This document shows positions 21,166 to 29,941 of a stretch of 43,914 nt of DNA, piece by piece. Source of the stretch: Dehalococcoidia bacterium (GTDB lineage Bacteria; Chloroflexota; Dehalococcoidia; Dehalococcoidales; UBA1222). Each line of letters opens with the position of its first letter. The first letter of the stretch is position 1. Both the position numbers and the translations under genes were made by a program. The notes under the pieces are model-generated. The model was given only the letters and a program-made list of their open reading frames with translations, had not been told where the DNA came from and searched no databases. The DNA lies in contig WRNG01000004.1 in assembly GCA_009776735.1 (NCBI GenBank), positions 1 to 43,914 of the forward strand, in the 5' to 3' direction.

Positions 21166-21357
21166 TTAAGAATTAGCTGTAGGAGCTCCTTTCATTATGC
21201 GCTCAAGTTTAGAACGAGGAAATAACAAATAATGGCCACACCCTTGGCATTTAAGACCAATATTAGCCCCTAAACGTGTTACCTTCCAAGTAAAACTACC
21301 GCAAGGATGAGTTTTTTTAAGTTTTACCAAATCGTCAATATTTAATTCAGTTAACAT
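21166..21357 (-). CDS. DUF951-like small zinc-ribbon protein
   Basis: DLVKLKKTHPCGSFTWKVTRLGANIGLKCQGCGHYLLFPRSKLERIMK. Confidence 0.75.
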   Translation of the reverse strand: MLTELNIDDLVKLKKTHPCGSFTWKVTRLGANIGLKCQGCGHYLLFPRSKLERIMKGAPTANS

Positions 21358-21371
21358 TTTTTCCGCGCAGG

Positions 21372-22176
21372 CTATCGATATTGATTAATTTCGCAACGCA
21401 ATGTTTCAGCCGTCGCTGCTGCCGCAAATGCAAAGTCTTTTTCTCGTGAGGAGTAGAGTATTTGCCGTGATGAATTGATTATTAATCCGTGTCCGCTGGT
21501 ATTCAAACCTGCATCCATCACAGCTTTTAAGTCTCCTTTTTGGGCGCCAATTCCGGGGACGAGGAAAGTGAAGTTGGGGTGTTTATATCTCAGCGATTTA
21601 ATTTCACTGGGATAATTAGCGCCTACAACTAGCCCAATATTCCGATTGGTATTCCAAAGCTCTGCTTTCTCGGCTACGGCTTGGTAGAGTGCCCTTTCCT
21701 GGTCTTTTTCTTTAATCACCTGTAGCTGGAAGTCAGCCGCGCCTTGGTTAGAAGTGAGACACAGGACAAAAACCGCTTTGTTTTCGTATTTTGTGAAAGG
21801 TGTCAAAGAATCATAACCTAGGTAGGGGCTTACGGTTATTGCGCCGGCACCCAAATACTCAAAAATTGCTTTGGCATAAGCCTTGGAAGTATTCCCGATA
21901 TCACCACGTTTGGCATCGGCAATAACCGGAATTTCTCGAGGGATATATTCAATGGTCTGTTGGAGGATTTCCCAGCCACGGGCGCCTTTGCTTTCAAAAA
22001 AAGCTAGGTTTGGTTTATATGCGCAGACTTTATCTGCCGTGGCATCAATAATAGCTTTGTTGAAATCCAAGAGACTTATTCCAGAGGGAAGTAATGACGT
22101 ATCTGGATCCAGACCGACGCAAAGAAGACTATGATTTTTCTGAGTAGTAGCCTTAAGTTGTGAAAAAAAATCCATA
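21372..22176 (-). CDS. pyrF: Orotidine 5'-phosphate decarboxylase (type 2)
   Basis: LCVGLDPDTSLLP, FNKAIIDATADKVCAYKPNLAFFES, VIADAKRGDIGNTSKAYAKAIF; start near 22176 (MDFFSQLKA). Confidence 0.92.
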
Positions 22177-22345
22177 AGAGTCCTCCAATAATGGTACAAG
22201 AGTAACAATCATAACGTTTGGCGTCAAGGAACATCGCTGGGAAACTTCTTGAATAATTCCCATATAAATATAACTGTCAGTACAGCATTCTCTTCCAAAA
22301 ATGTTAAAATAAAGCCTGTGAAATATGCCTGATTGAGTATATAAA

Positions 22346-22891
22346 ATGCAAATCAATTTTATGGCAGAAACCGACAGGCTTGCTAAGTTGTCAATCAAAG
22401 GTGATCCTCTGGAAATTCTAGAGAGGAACATCAACTGGGATCTGTTTAGTCCCATCATCAATGCTGCCTTCGCGACAAGTTATGGCAAAAGTGGAAGACC
22501 ACCGTTTGACCGTTTGATGATGTTCAAGTTGTTGGTATTACAACGATTATATGGGATTTCGGATGATAGGATTGAATACTTAATTAATGACCGAATTAGT
22601 TTTCAACGCTTTCTTAAACTGACTCTGTCTGATAAAGTCCCTGACGCCAAAACAATATGGCGCTTTAGGCAAGCTTTAATGCAGAAAAACGCTATGGAAA
22701 CGCTATTTCAATTGTGGGAAGAAGAATTGGGAAAGCAGGGCATTTTTGCTTTTGTGGGTTCTATAGTAGAACCGAGTTTTTCTAAAACACGCAAGCGTCA
22801 AAAATTAGAGAATGACGACAAACTTTCAGGTAGATTGGTCGGCATAGGTGTTAGCAAAGAAAAGGAAGGTGTGCAAACCCATCTTTGCTAA
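22346..22891 (+). pseudogene. IS5-family transposase, N-terminal fragment (DDE domain missing)
   Basis: INAAFATSYGKSGRPPFDRLMMFKLLVLQRLYGISDDRIEYLINDRISFQRFLKLTLSDKVPDAKTIWRFRQAL = DUF772-type IS5 N-terminus; ORF stops at 181 aa before a DDE core. Confidence 0.75.
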
Positions 22892-22995
22892 ATATGCGGC
22901 TATTAGGTTAATGCCAGAATATTTGAATAGCCTGACCCACACTGGACAGCACATGACACTGGACGGACAAGCGATTTGACATAGACCATAGGGCT

Positions 22996-24210
22996 CTATA
23001 TCAAATCAAGTTCAAACGCCTTGTGTAATGCCTTGACAGCCTCGTCAGCATTGTCATCGGCAATGATGACAGTTATTCGGATCTCCGAAGTTGTAATCAA
23101 TTGAATGTTTATGCCAGCAGCAAACAAAGTACTAAACATAGAGGAAGCATAACCGGGGGTGTTCTGCATACCACTCCCAATTATGCTCACCTTTGCCAAC
23201 TTGGTATCGACCGCACACTCACGAGCACCCATGTTTTCGGCAATGGGTCTAACAACTATTAGTGCCTTCTCCGTTTCTCCCTTGGCAACTGTGAAAGTAA
23301 GGTCGGCAATATTTTGTATACTGGCGTTCTGTACAATGGTATCCACACTGACACCAGCTTTGGCTAAAGGCTCAAATATTGAAGCGGCTACACCTGGCTT
23401 ATCAGGCACGCCAAGAATCGTGATTTTGGCCACGTCCATATCCTGAGTAATAGCAGTAACTTTATTACGAATCTCCATCGGTCCTCCATGAATAAGCGTA
23501 CCATGGTGGTCATTGAAACTAGAAGCAACCAGTATAGGTACGTTGTAAATTTGTCCTAATTCTACGGCACGAGGGTGCATTACCTTACTTCCGTAGGTTG
23601 TCAACTCCAACATCTCTTCATAACTAACTTCTTTCAGTTTAGAAGCCTCAGGGACTAATCTTGGGTCAGTGGTAAAAATCCCCTCCACATCGGTGTATCG
23701 TTCGCATACCTTAGCCCCTAAGCTAGCTGCTAAAGCTACTGCCGTAGTATCCGAGCCTCCTCGCCCTAAGGTGGTGGTATCAGAATCCTTGGTTATCCCT
23801 TGAAACCCGGCAACAATAACAATGGTCCCGTTGTGGATTTCTTGCATGATACGACTGGCGTCAATATTGACGATACGGGCATGGCTATAATTAGCATCGG
23901 TATGTATACCGGCCTGCGCACCGGACAAACTAATTGCTTCGTACCCAAAGTTCTTCAGTGCCATTGCCAACAGTGTGCTGGCTACAATCTCGCCAGTGGA
24001 AAGAAGCACATCCAGTTCACGAGCATTGGGCTGGTCAGTGATTTGGTATGCTAACTTGATAAGGTCATCCGTGGTGTCTCCCATTGCTGATACAACCGCC
24101 ACAACATCGTTGCCATTATTTTTAGTGGCAATGATTCGCCGTGCAACGTTGCGAATTCTTTCCGCATTGCCAACTGATGTCCCGCCATATTTTTGAACGA
24201 CTACTGGCAT
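22996..24210 (-). CDS. lysC: Aspartate kinase
   Basis: VVQKYGGTSVGNAERI, TTLGRGGSDTTAVALAASLGA, two ACT domains. Confidence 0.95.
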   Translation of the reverse strand: MPVVVQKYGGTSVGNAERIRNVARRIIATKNNGNDVVAVVSAMGDTTDDLIKLAYQITDQPNARELDVLLSTGEIVASTLLAMALKNFGYEAISLSGAQAGIHTDANYSHARIVNIDASRIMQEIHNGTIVIVAGFQGITKDSDTTTLGRGGSDTTAVALAASLGAKVCERYTDVEGIFTTDPRLVPEASKLKEVSYEEMLELTTYGSKVMHPRAVELGQIYNVPILVASSFNDHHGTLIHGGPMEIRNKVTAITQDMDVAKITILGVPDKPGVAASIFEPLAKAGVSVDTIVQNASIQNIADLTFTVAKGETEKALIVVRPIAENMGARECAVDTKLAKVSIIGSGMQNTPGYASSMFSTLFAAGINIQLITTSEIRITVIIADDNADEAVKALHKAFELDLI

Positions 24211-24316
24211 ATTTCTATTTACTTTCGTGCTAAGAATTACGATAAGCTCTTATTTTCTTAGTTTTCCTTCATCTCATTATACAAAAAGGGATGGAAATAA
24301 CATAGGCAGAGCCTTA

Positions 24317-24523
24317 TTAACCGCGCTTTAGCAAGCGATCCCACCAAGAAGGCTTACCTTTTGCTCCGTAACTGGGGGTTGGAAAACTTTGCTCGCAACG
24401 ATTGCACCGCCAGGTCTTAAACACTTTGTTATAGGATATGTTGGGGCTTCCGCAACGTGTGCAAAGTGCCACTCCTCGCTTCTCTTTATTCTGGCGGTAG
24501 AATTCATCTTCACGGCGTGGCAT
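24317..24523 (-). CDS. Small zinc-ribbon protein of unknown function
   Basis: CTRCGSPNISYNKVFKTWRCNRCEQSF: two CxxC pairs; starts inside the end of apgM. Confidence 0.6.
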   Translation of the reverse strand: MPRREDEFYRQNKEKRGVALCTRCGSPNISYNKVFKTWRCNRCEQSFPTPSYGAKGKPSWWDRLLKRG

Positions 24524-24524
24524 A

Positions 24525-25709
24525 TCACTCTCCACAAAAAAGCTTCATAATTTCGTAACCGTTAGCTACTAACAAACCAGTGATACGGGCTTCGGTTTCG
24601 CAAAAGCGTTGCCTACCATTCGCTTTAAATCCTTCTCCCCACATAAGGAAGGGGACCGGTTCTGCCACATGTGTGCGAAGCTCCAGTGGTGTGGGATGGT
24701 CAGGCATTACCAATAAGCGTAAATCTTTTGGATATTGCCGTATGCGTGTCACCACTTCAGCATCAATTTTTTCAATGGCGGAAATTTTTTCCAGCGTGTT
24801 TCCGGCGTGGCCGGCCTCGTCAGGAGCCTCAATGTGAATAACAACTAAATCGTGGTCCCGGAGAGCTGCAATAGCTCCTTCTGCTTGGGCAACAAAATCG
24901 TTACTCATGTTATCCGTAACACCAGCAATTTCCAAAATATCCATCCCCATCATAATGCCAAGGCCACGCAATAAATCTACGCCGGATGTAATGGCCGCAC
25001 TTAATCCATGAGTCTCTTTGAATGAAGGGGTTTTGGGAATAGGACCGCTTCCCCAAAACGGCCAGATTGTGGTTGCCGGCACTTGACCAAGGGCCGCCCG
25101 TTTGTAATTGACTGACTGATGTTTAAGAATCTTTTGTGATTCTTGCATGAGTTCATTGAGCAAGCGGCTACCTCTTCCTTTGGGTAAGTATTCCGTCACT
25201 GTTTTACCGAAGATGTCATGTGGTGGAGTACAAATGGCTTGGGCGGTGTCTTGATGCCCTCGGATTTTAAGTAGATGTCTATACCCAACGCCCGGATAAA
25301 AGCGAATCTCGTCGTTCCCCAAGTGTTCGTTCAACCCCTTTATCAATTGATGAGCGTCTTCATTTTCGATATGCCCTGAACAATAACTCCACATTCGGTC
25401 ATTCTTTATGGCCACAAGATTGCAACGGAAAATCGTTTCACCGCGTTTGACGGGAACTCCCATACTGACCGCTTCTATTGCCGCCCGCCCTTTGTAGTAA
25501 ACCCTAGGGTTGTATCCCAAAAGTGACAGGCAAGCAATGGCGCTTGAAGGTTCCATCCCCGCTGGAACCGTTTCAGTTAGCCCCAGCGTCCCTTCCTGAG
25601 TAAGCACATCCAAGTTAGGAGTGCGTGCTAACTCCAATGCCGTTTTGCCGCCTTGGTCTTTTAGCGGCCATCCTGCGGCTCCATCCATAATCAAAACTAC
25701 GTATTTCAT
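24525..25709 (-). CDS. apgM: Cofactor-independent phosphoglycerate mutase, archaeal/ApgM type
   Basis: MKYVVLIMDGAAGWPLKDQGGKTALELARTPNLD..., VVIHIEAPDEAGHAG, MPDHPTPLELRTH. Confidence 0.93.
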   Translation of the reverse strand: MKYVVLIMDGAAGWPLKDQGGKTALELARTPNLDVLTQEGTLGLTETVPAGMEPSSAIACLSLLGYNPRVYYKGRAAIEAVSMGVPVKRGETIFRCNLVAIKNDRMWSYCSGHIENEDAHQLIKGLNEHLGNDEIRFYPGVGYRHLLKIRGHQDTAQAICTPPHDIFGKTVTEYLPKGRGSRLLNELMQESQKILKHQSVNYKRAALGQVPATTIWPFWGSGPIPKTPSFKETHGLSAAITSGVDLLRGLGIMMGMDILEIAGVTDNMSNDFVAQAEGAIAALRDHDLVVIHIEAPDEAGHAGNTLEKISAIEKIDAEVVTRIRQYPKDLRLLVMPDHPTPLELRTHVAEPVPFLMWGEGFKANGRQRFCETEARITGLLVANGYEIMKLFCGE

Positions 25710-25781
25710 ACGTTTCTTTCAAATATCAGAAAATATTCTTAATTTGCCCAAGTGATAGAAACCACATATAATAACATTTCG

Positions 25782-25860
25782 CGGGGCGTAGCGCAGTTTG
25801 GTTTAGCGCGCAGCGTTCGGGACGCTGAGGCCGGTGGTTCAAATCCACTCGCCCCGACCA
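25782..25860 (+). tRNA. tRNA-Pro (anticodon CGG), CCA encoded
   Basis: CGGGGCG/CGCCCCG acceptor, CAGCG-TTCGGGA-CGCTG anticodon arm, GGTGG-TTCAAAT-CCACT T-arm, ACCA end. Confidence 0.95.
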
Positions 25861-26667
25861 TCATATTCCTGCTCTCTTGGCTTCACTCCACAGTTCGTTT
25901 TTTTCTTCCAGTGTCATTTTGGTCAAATCCTGCTCGCGTTCACGGCAGAGGTTTTCCATATACGAAAATCTGTTATAAAACTTTTGATTAGCTTCACGTA
26001 AAGCCGATTCCAAGTCAATGTTTTGCCGTCTGGCATAATTGGCCAGGGTGAACAGCACATCACCAAGTTCCATGGATTTTTCCCGCGCGGTGGATACTTC
26101 CTGATATTCTTTTATTTCTTCGCTTAGTTTATCCAACACTTCCTCGTCTTTTGGACAATCAAAACCGACACGGGATACTCTTTCTTGAACTGCTTGGCTA
26201 TAAGCTAGAGAAGGTAGTGTTTTCGGCACGCCATCTAGCATGCCTTTTCCTGTTTGACGTTCGTTTTTCTTCAGTTCTTCCCAGCGTATTAATACCTCGC
26301 TGACGTCTTTAACACTGGTCTCGCCGAATACGTGTGGATGTCGACTAATCAGCTTACGATTAATGGCCTCAACCACATCTCCTATCTCAAACTCTCCCGA
26401 CTCCTTACCAATCTGAGCATGCAAAACTATCTGCAGTAATAAATCGCCTAACTCCGAGCAAAGGTTTGTTCTATCAGAATCATCAAGCGCCTCCAACGCT
26501 TCATAGCTTTCCTCCAGCAGATGCTCTCTTAAAGATTCGTGCGTTTGCGCCCGGTCCCAGGGGCACCCGTTGGGTCCGCGCAAAGAAGCGACGACTTGTA
26601 CCAAGCTTTCAAACCGTTTAAGTTCCGGCGGAATATCCACACTTATCCTCGACGCATAATTATACAT
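25861..26667 (-). CDS. mazG: Nucleoside triphosphate pyrophosphohydrolase MazG
   Basis: LRGPNGCPWDRAQTHESLREHLLEESYEALEALD, ELGDLLLQIVLHAQI, ELGDVLFTLANYAR. Confidence 0.94.
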   Translation of the reverse strand: MYNYASRISVDIPPELKRFESLVQVVASLRGPNGCPWDRAQTHESLREHLLEESYEALEALDDSDRTNLCSELGDLLLQIVLHAQIGKESGEFEIGDVVEAINRKLISRHPHVFGETSVKDVSEVLIRWEELKKNERQTGKGMLDGVPKTLPSLAYSQAVQERVSRVGFDCPKDEEVLDKLSEEIKEYQEVSTAREKSMELGDVLFTLANYARRQNIDLESALREANQKFYNRFSYMENLCREREQDLTKMTLEEKNELWSEAKRAGI

Positions 26668-26774
26668 TCTCTTATTATCAAATGATATCGACCACATCGC
26701 TTCATAAAAAATAACAATCCGCTATTTTCTTTGTTGTCGTCATGCTACACCCGTTGTTGCATTTAGGGGAAGGA

Positions 26775-28475
26775 TTAATCTTCGCTTATGACTGGTTCCC
26801 AAACTGCTCGCAAGATAATCCACGACGGGAGCATCCTAAAAGATGTGGTCGCGCTATATTTATCAAATATATCTGGAGAAAGAATGCCTCCGGTTTCTAC
26901 TACCCATTCTTTAAAGACGTAGCCGGTTTTAGTTCCTGCGTAAACAGTTACTACTGACTCGCCGTGCAATGGATAAGGATAATATCCTCCTTCGCCACTA
27001 TTGCCAATTCCGCCGTCAATGATGGTAACTCTGTAAGGAATATATTCAAAAGTTGTCATAAAACCTTCCATCCAAAAAACCTTGTTCAAAGGTTCACCAT
27101 TCTTGGACCAGAAGAAGCGAATTGAAGACTGATTTATTGAGTCGAAATATGGATGATTCCAAACACTTTCTTGATGGATATAGGTTGCCCAACCATTAGA
27201 ACCAATCATAGTATATGGCGTTATTACCTTCATCGTTGCTGCGATGTACCCTCGTTGATTCTCATAGCTGGCATGAATTCTAAACTGAATTTTCGCAAAT
27301 CCGCCGGTATCAAGCAACTCATTATCATTCAAAAGCTTTTGGCTGTAGGTTATGCCATCCTTGTCGTAAAGTGATAATCCCCGTAAGTCTGGGTTGTCGG
27401 ATGTAAAAAAATTTGAGCTCAGAGAAACACGTACCGCAAAAGTATCCACAAATGCATGTTTTGGTGACTCAATCCAGCGATAATAGTATAGAACTCTTAC
27501 TTCGCCAAGCGACACCGTACCATAAAAACTAAAAATCTCAAGCTTTCCACCATCACGTTCGGTGATTGCATAGCTTTTTGTAACTTCTGAACATGCAAAA
27601 TATACTCCGTCGAATGCTCGTATCTCGTCGTCAGGTAGGTCATTAAGCACATAATCAGGCATCCCAAGCGTAGCAAGCTGTTCTCTAGTGGCAACTGTTT
27701 CTGGAGAGGGCTCGTTCTCGTAAATTATGGCTGTTGGAACAGGCGTATTGACATGGTACAAACAACCAATGTTACCTATGACAGTGATTACTACATAGAA
27801 CAGTGTAAACATGCCAAACGCGAAAGACTTAGCTTTGCTTACAGAAGGTTGCATTTCGTATTCTGCAAGTCTGGAATGCTTAATTAATTGGTTGATTATG
27901 ACGACAAAATAGATATACACACACAGCAAATACGGCGCTGCAATATATACCAAAGCAGGTAAATATATCCCAAATAAACTTGCTATATAAAACGGAATGA
28001 ATAGAATAAAGGAGCGCCTGAGCCGATTATGCAGAAACTCATTCCCCATGCGTTGAGCTATAGTTTGAAACCCAGAAAACATGAATGCTATCTGTATTAC
28101 AAAGAGAATTAACATACTGACATTTAGGGTAAGCCAAAGCGATGAACTGGTCGTGTTGGGAAATGCTTCTAGCCAGTAAATGCCAGTGCGCATTAATAGG
28201 AGGACAAAACTTAATCCAAACGCAAAGAATAGTTGTCTATTTTCTGTTCTCAGTATCCAAAGACCAAGTGAGAGCAATATTAATCCAAACCATGTAGTAT
28301 AAACAGGAAGTCCATTGTTGAAAAAGTCGATACTAAAACTTACCAACCCAAAACCCAAACATAAAAGTGTGAGCGCGGGACCAAGCAACCCCGCTTTGCT
28401 TGAAGTGGAATCATTGCCAATCGGCTCCCAATTCAATGCTAAAGCATCTTTGTCACTGGTGCGGTTATCATTCAT
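26775..28475 (-). CDS. Large multi-pass membrane protein with C-terminal Listeria-Bacteroides/InlB-B-type repeat
   Basis: 566 aa; many N-terminal TM segments; C-terminus GNSGEGGYYPYPLHGESVVTVYAGTKTGYVFKEWVVETGGILSPDIFDKYSATTSFRMLPSWIILRAVWEP fits the repeat pattern. Confidence 0.6.
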   Translation of the reverse strand: MNDNRTSDKDALALNWEPIGNDSTSSKAGLLGPALTLLCLGFGLVSFSIDFFNNGLPVYTTWFGLILLSLGLWILRTENRQLFFAFGLSFVLLLMRTGIYWLEAFPNTTSSSLWLTLNVSMLILFVIQIAFMFSGFQTIAQRMGNEFLHNRLRRSFILFIPFYIASLFGIYLPALVYIAAPYLLCVYIYFVVIINQLIKHSRLAEYEMQPSVSKAKSFAFGMFTLFYVVITVIGNIGCLYHVNTPVPTAIIYENEPSPETVATREQLATLGMPDYVLNDLPDDEIRAFDGVYFACSEVTKSYAITERDGGKLEIFSFYGTVSLGEVRVLYYYRWIESPKHAFVDTFAVRVSLSSNFFTSDNPDLRGLSLYDKDGITYSQKLLNDNELLDTGGFAKIQFRIHASYENQRGYIAATMKVITPYTMIGSNGWATYIHQESVWNHPYFDSINQSSIRFFWSKNGEPLNKVFWMEGFMTTFEYIPYRVTIIDGGIGNSGEGGYYPYPLHGESVVTVYAGTKTGYVFKEWVVETGGILSPDIFDKYSATTSFRMLPSWIILRAVWEPVISED

Positions 28476-28491
28476 GGCTCATACCGACAAG

Positions 28492-28587
28492 TTATGACTT
28501 CTGGGATTTTTTGAGTCGACAACCACTACCGCACATGTCAAGGACATGAGTTTTGTGAGTCAACCTCTTAACTGGGGCGATAGCCAT
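28492..28587 (-). CDS. Putative 31-aa basic CxxxC peptide
   Basis: MAIAPVKRLTHKTHVLDMCGSGCRLKKSQKS*; AAGGG SD 7 nt before ATG; 16 nt upstream of the 26775-28475 gene, same strand. Confidence 0.35.
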   Translation of the reverse strand: MAIAPVKRLTHKTHVLDMCGSGCRLKKSQKS

Positions 28588-28695
28588 ATGAAAGCCCTTA
28601 AAAACATACGCACTATGTTACCAATGAAACCTATTAGTCAACCGCTGTAATGTGATTAAGTTTGGCTTTGCGATAAACAATCTTAGGGTTTGAAT

Positions 28696-28923
28696 TTATG
28701 CAGCTACGACTTGCCTAACTTCCGGGATTTCCTGTTTTAGTAAGCGCTCAATCCCATTTTTGAGGGTCATGGTGGACATCGGGCAACCGGCGCAGTGTCC
28801 GACCAGTTTCACTTTTACCACTCCATCCTGGATGTCTATCAATTCAACATTCCCACCGTCAGCTTCAAGCGAGGGGCGAATTTTATTAAGAGAGGTTTCT
28901 ACCTTTGCTTTTAAATCATCCAT
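28696..28923 (-). CDS. NifU C-terminal domain (Nfu) Fe-S scaffold
   Basis: IRPSLEADGGNVELIDIQDGVVKVKLVGHCAGCPMSTMTLKNGIERLL. Confidence 0.93.
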   Translation of the reverse strand: MDDLKAKVETSLNKIRPSLEADGGNVELIDIQDGVVKVKLVGHCAGCPMSTMTLKNGIERLLKQEIPEVRQVVAA

Positions 28924-29105
28924 GTTAAACTCCCTGAGAGATACTTCAACATTGGCAGATTATCACAGCGTTTGGTTGATGTCAATGAAAAATGAGCACA
29001 GGTATGAAACATATGCTTGGAAGAAAAGGTATTTTGCTTGTCTTAATTGTCTTTTGTGGAGTAAAATAGATGGCTGTTGTAATAAAACCTATGTAGTATG
29101 AACGA

Positions 29106-29924
29106 ATGATTCAAGACAAAGAAAGCTTAGAACGACTTATTCGCCAGGCTTCCAAGCAAGCTATCACCTTGGCTCTAGAAGGGCGGTGGCGTGAGGCTGC
29201 TGATGCCAACAAGGTAATATTGGAAAGTTTCCCTAATGATGTCGATACGCTCAATCGATTGGGAAGAGCTCTTATTGAACTCGGTGACTACATTGAAGCC
29301 CGTGCCGCATATACACGCGCTAAGGAAATTGAGCCATACAACGCTATAGCTGAGAAGAATTTAAAGCGGCTGGAACTATTTGATGGTAGCCAAGAAGGCG
29401 GGAAACATGAGGGTAGTACCAAACTTGACCCCAATACCTTTATTGAGGAAATGGGCAAGGCGGGCGTTCTGCGGTTACAAAGAGTTGGTCCCAAGGAGCT
29501 ACTCATACGCATGGTGGCCGGTGACAAAGTAGTGTTGGTTGCAATTGACGGAACCTTACAGGTTAAGAATGAGGCTGAAGAGTACTTGGGAGAAGTAGAG
29601 CCACGTCATGGACAGCGCCTGATTAGGCTGATGGCCGGAGGGAATAGGTATAGCGCCTCGGTAACAAGTTCTTCAGAGGAATCATTATCAATTATCATAC
29701 GTGAGACGTACCAACACCCCAGTCAAGCCGGCCAACTTTCGTTCCCATTGAAAGGGACCAGCGGAGGCGCAAGGTATTCAAGTGGTGACAGAGTACCTTA
29801 TCGATACACAGAGTATGAAGAAGGCCTAGCTGACGAAGGTGGATACGGATTGCTTTCTGACGACGAAGAAATTGAAACGGACCTGCTCGAAGAAAATGAA
29901 GAGGAAGAAGACAGTCAACCTTAA
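29106..29924 (+). CDS. TPR-repeat protein with acidic C-terminus
   Basis: [58 protein letters not shown]; poly-acidic tail; 18 nt before gyrA. Confidence 0.8.
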   Translation: MIQDKESLERLIRQASKQAITLALEGRWREAADANKVILESFPNDVDTLNRLGRALIELGDYIEARAAYTRAKEIEPYNAIAEKNLKRLELFDGSQEGGKHEGSTKLDPNTFIEEMGKAGVLRLQRVGPKELLIRMVAGDKVVLVAIDGTLQVKNEAEEYLGEVEPRHGQRLIRLMAGGNRYSASVTSSSEESLSIIIRETYQHPSQAGQLSFPLKGTSGGARYSSGDRVPYRYTEYEEGLADEGGYGLLSDDEEIETDLLEENEEEEDSQP

Positions 29925-29941
29925 AGGGGATAGGTGAAGAC

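Noticed and set aside
25752-25991. 79-aa plus-strand ORF MIETTYNNISRGVAQFGLARSV...
   Set aside because: It is the tRNA-Pro gene plus the antisense of mazG read as protein.
28530-28550. CATGTC-AAG-GACATG palindrome as an operator
   Set aside because: It lies within the coding sequence of the 31-aa peptide candidate and is short; no partner site found.
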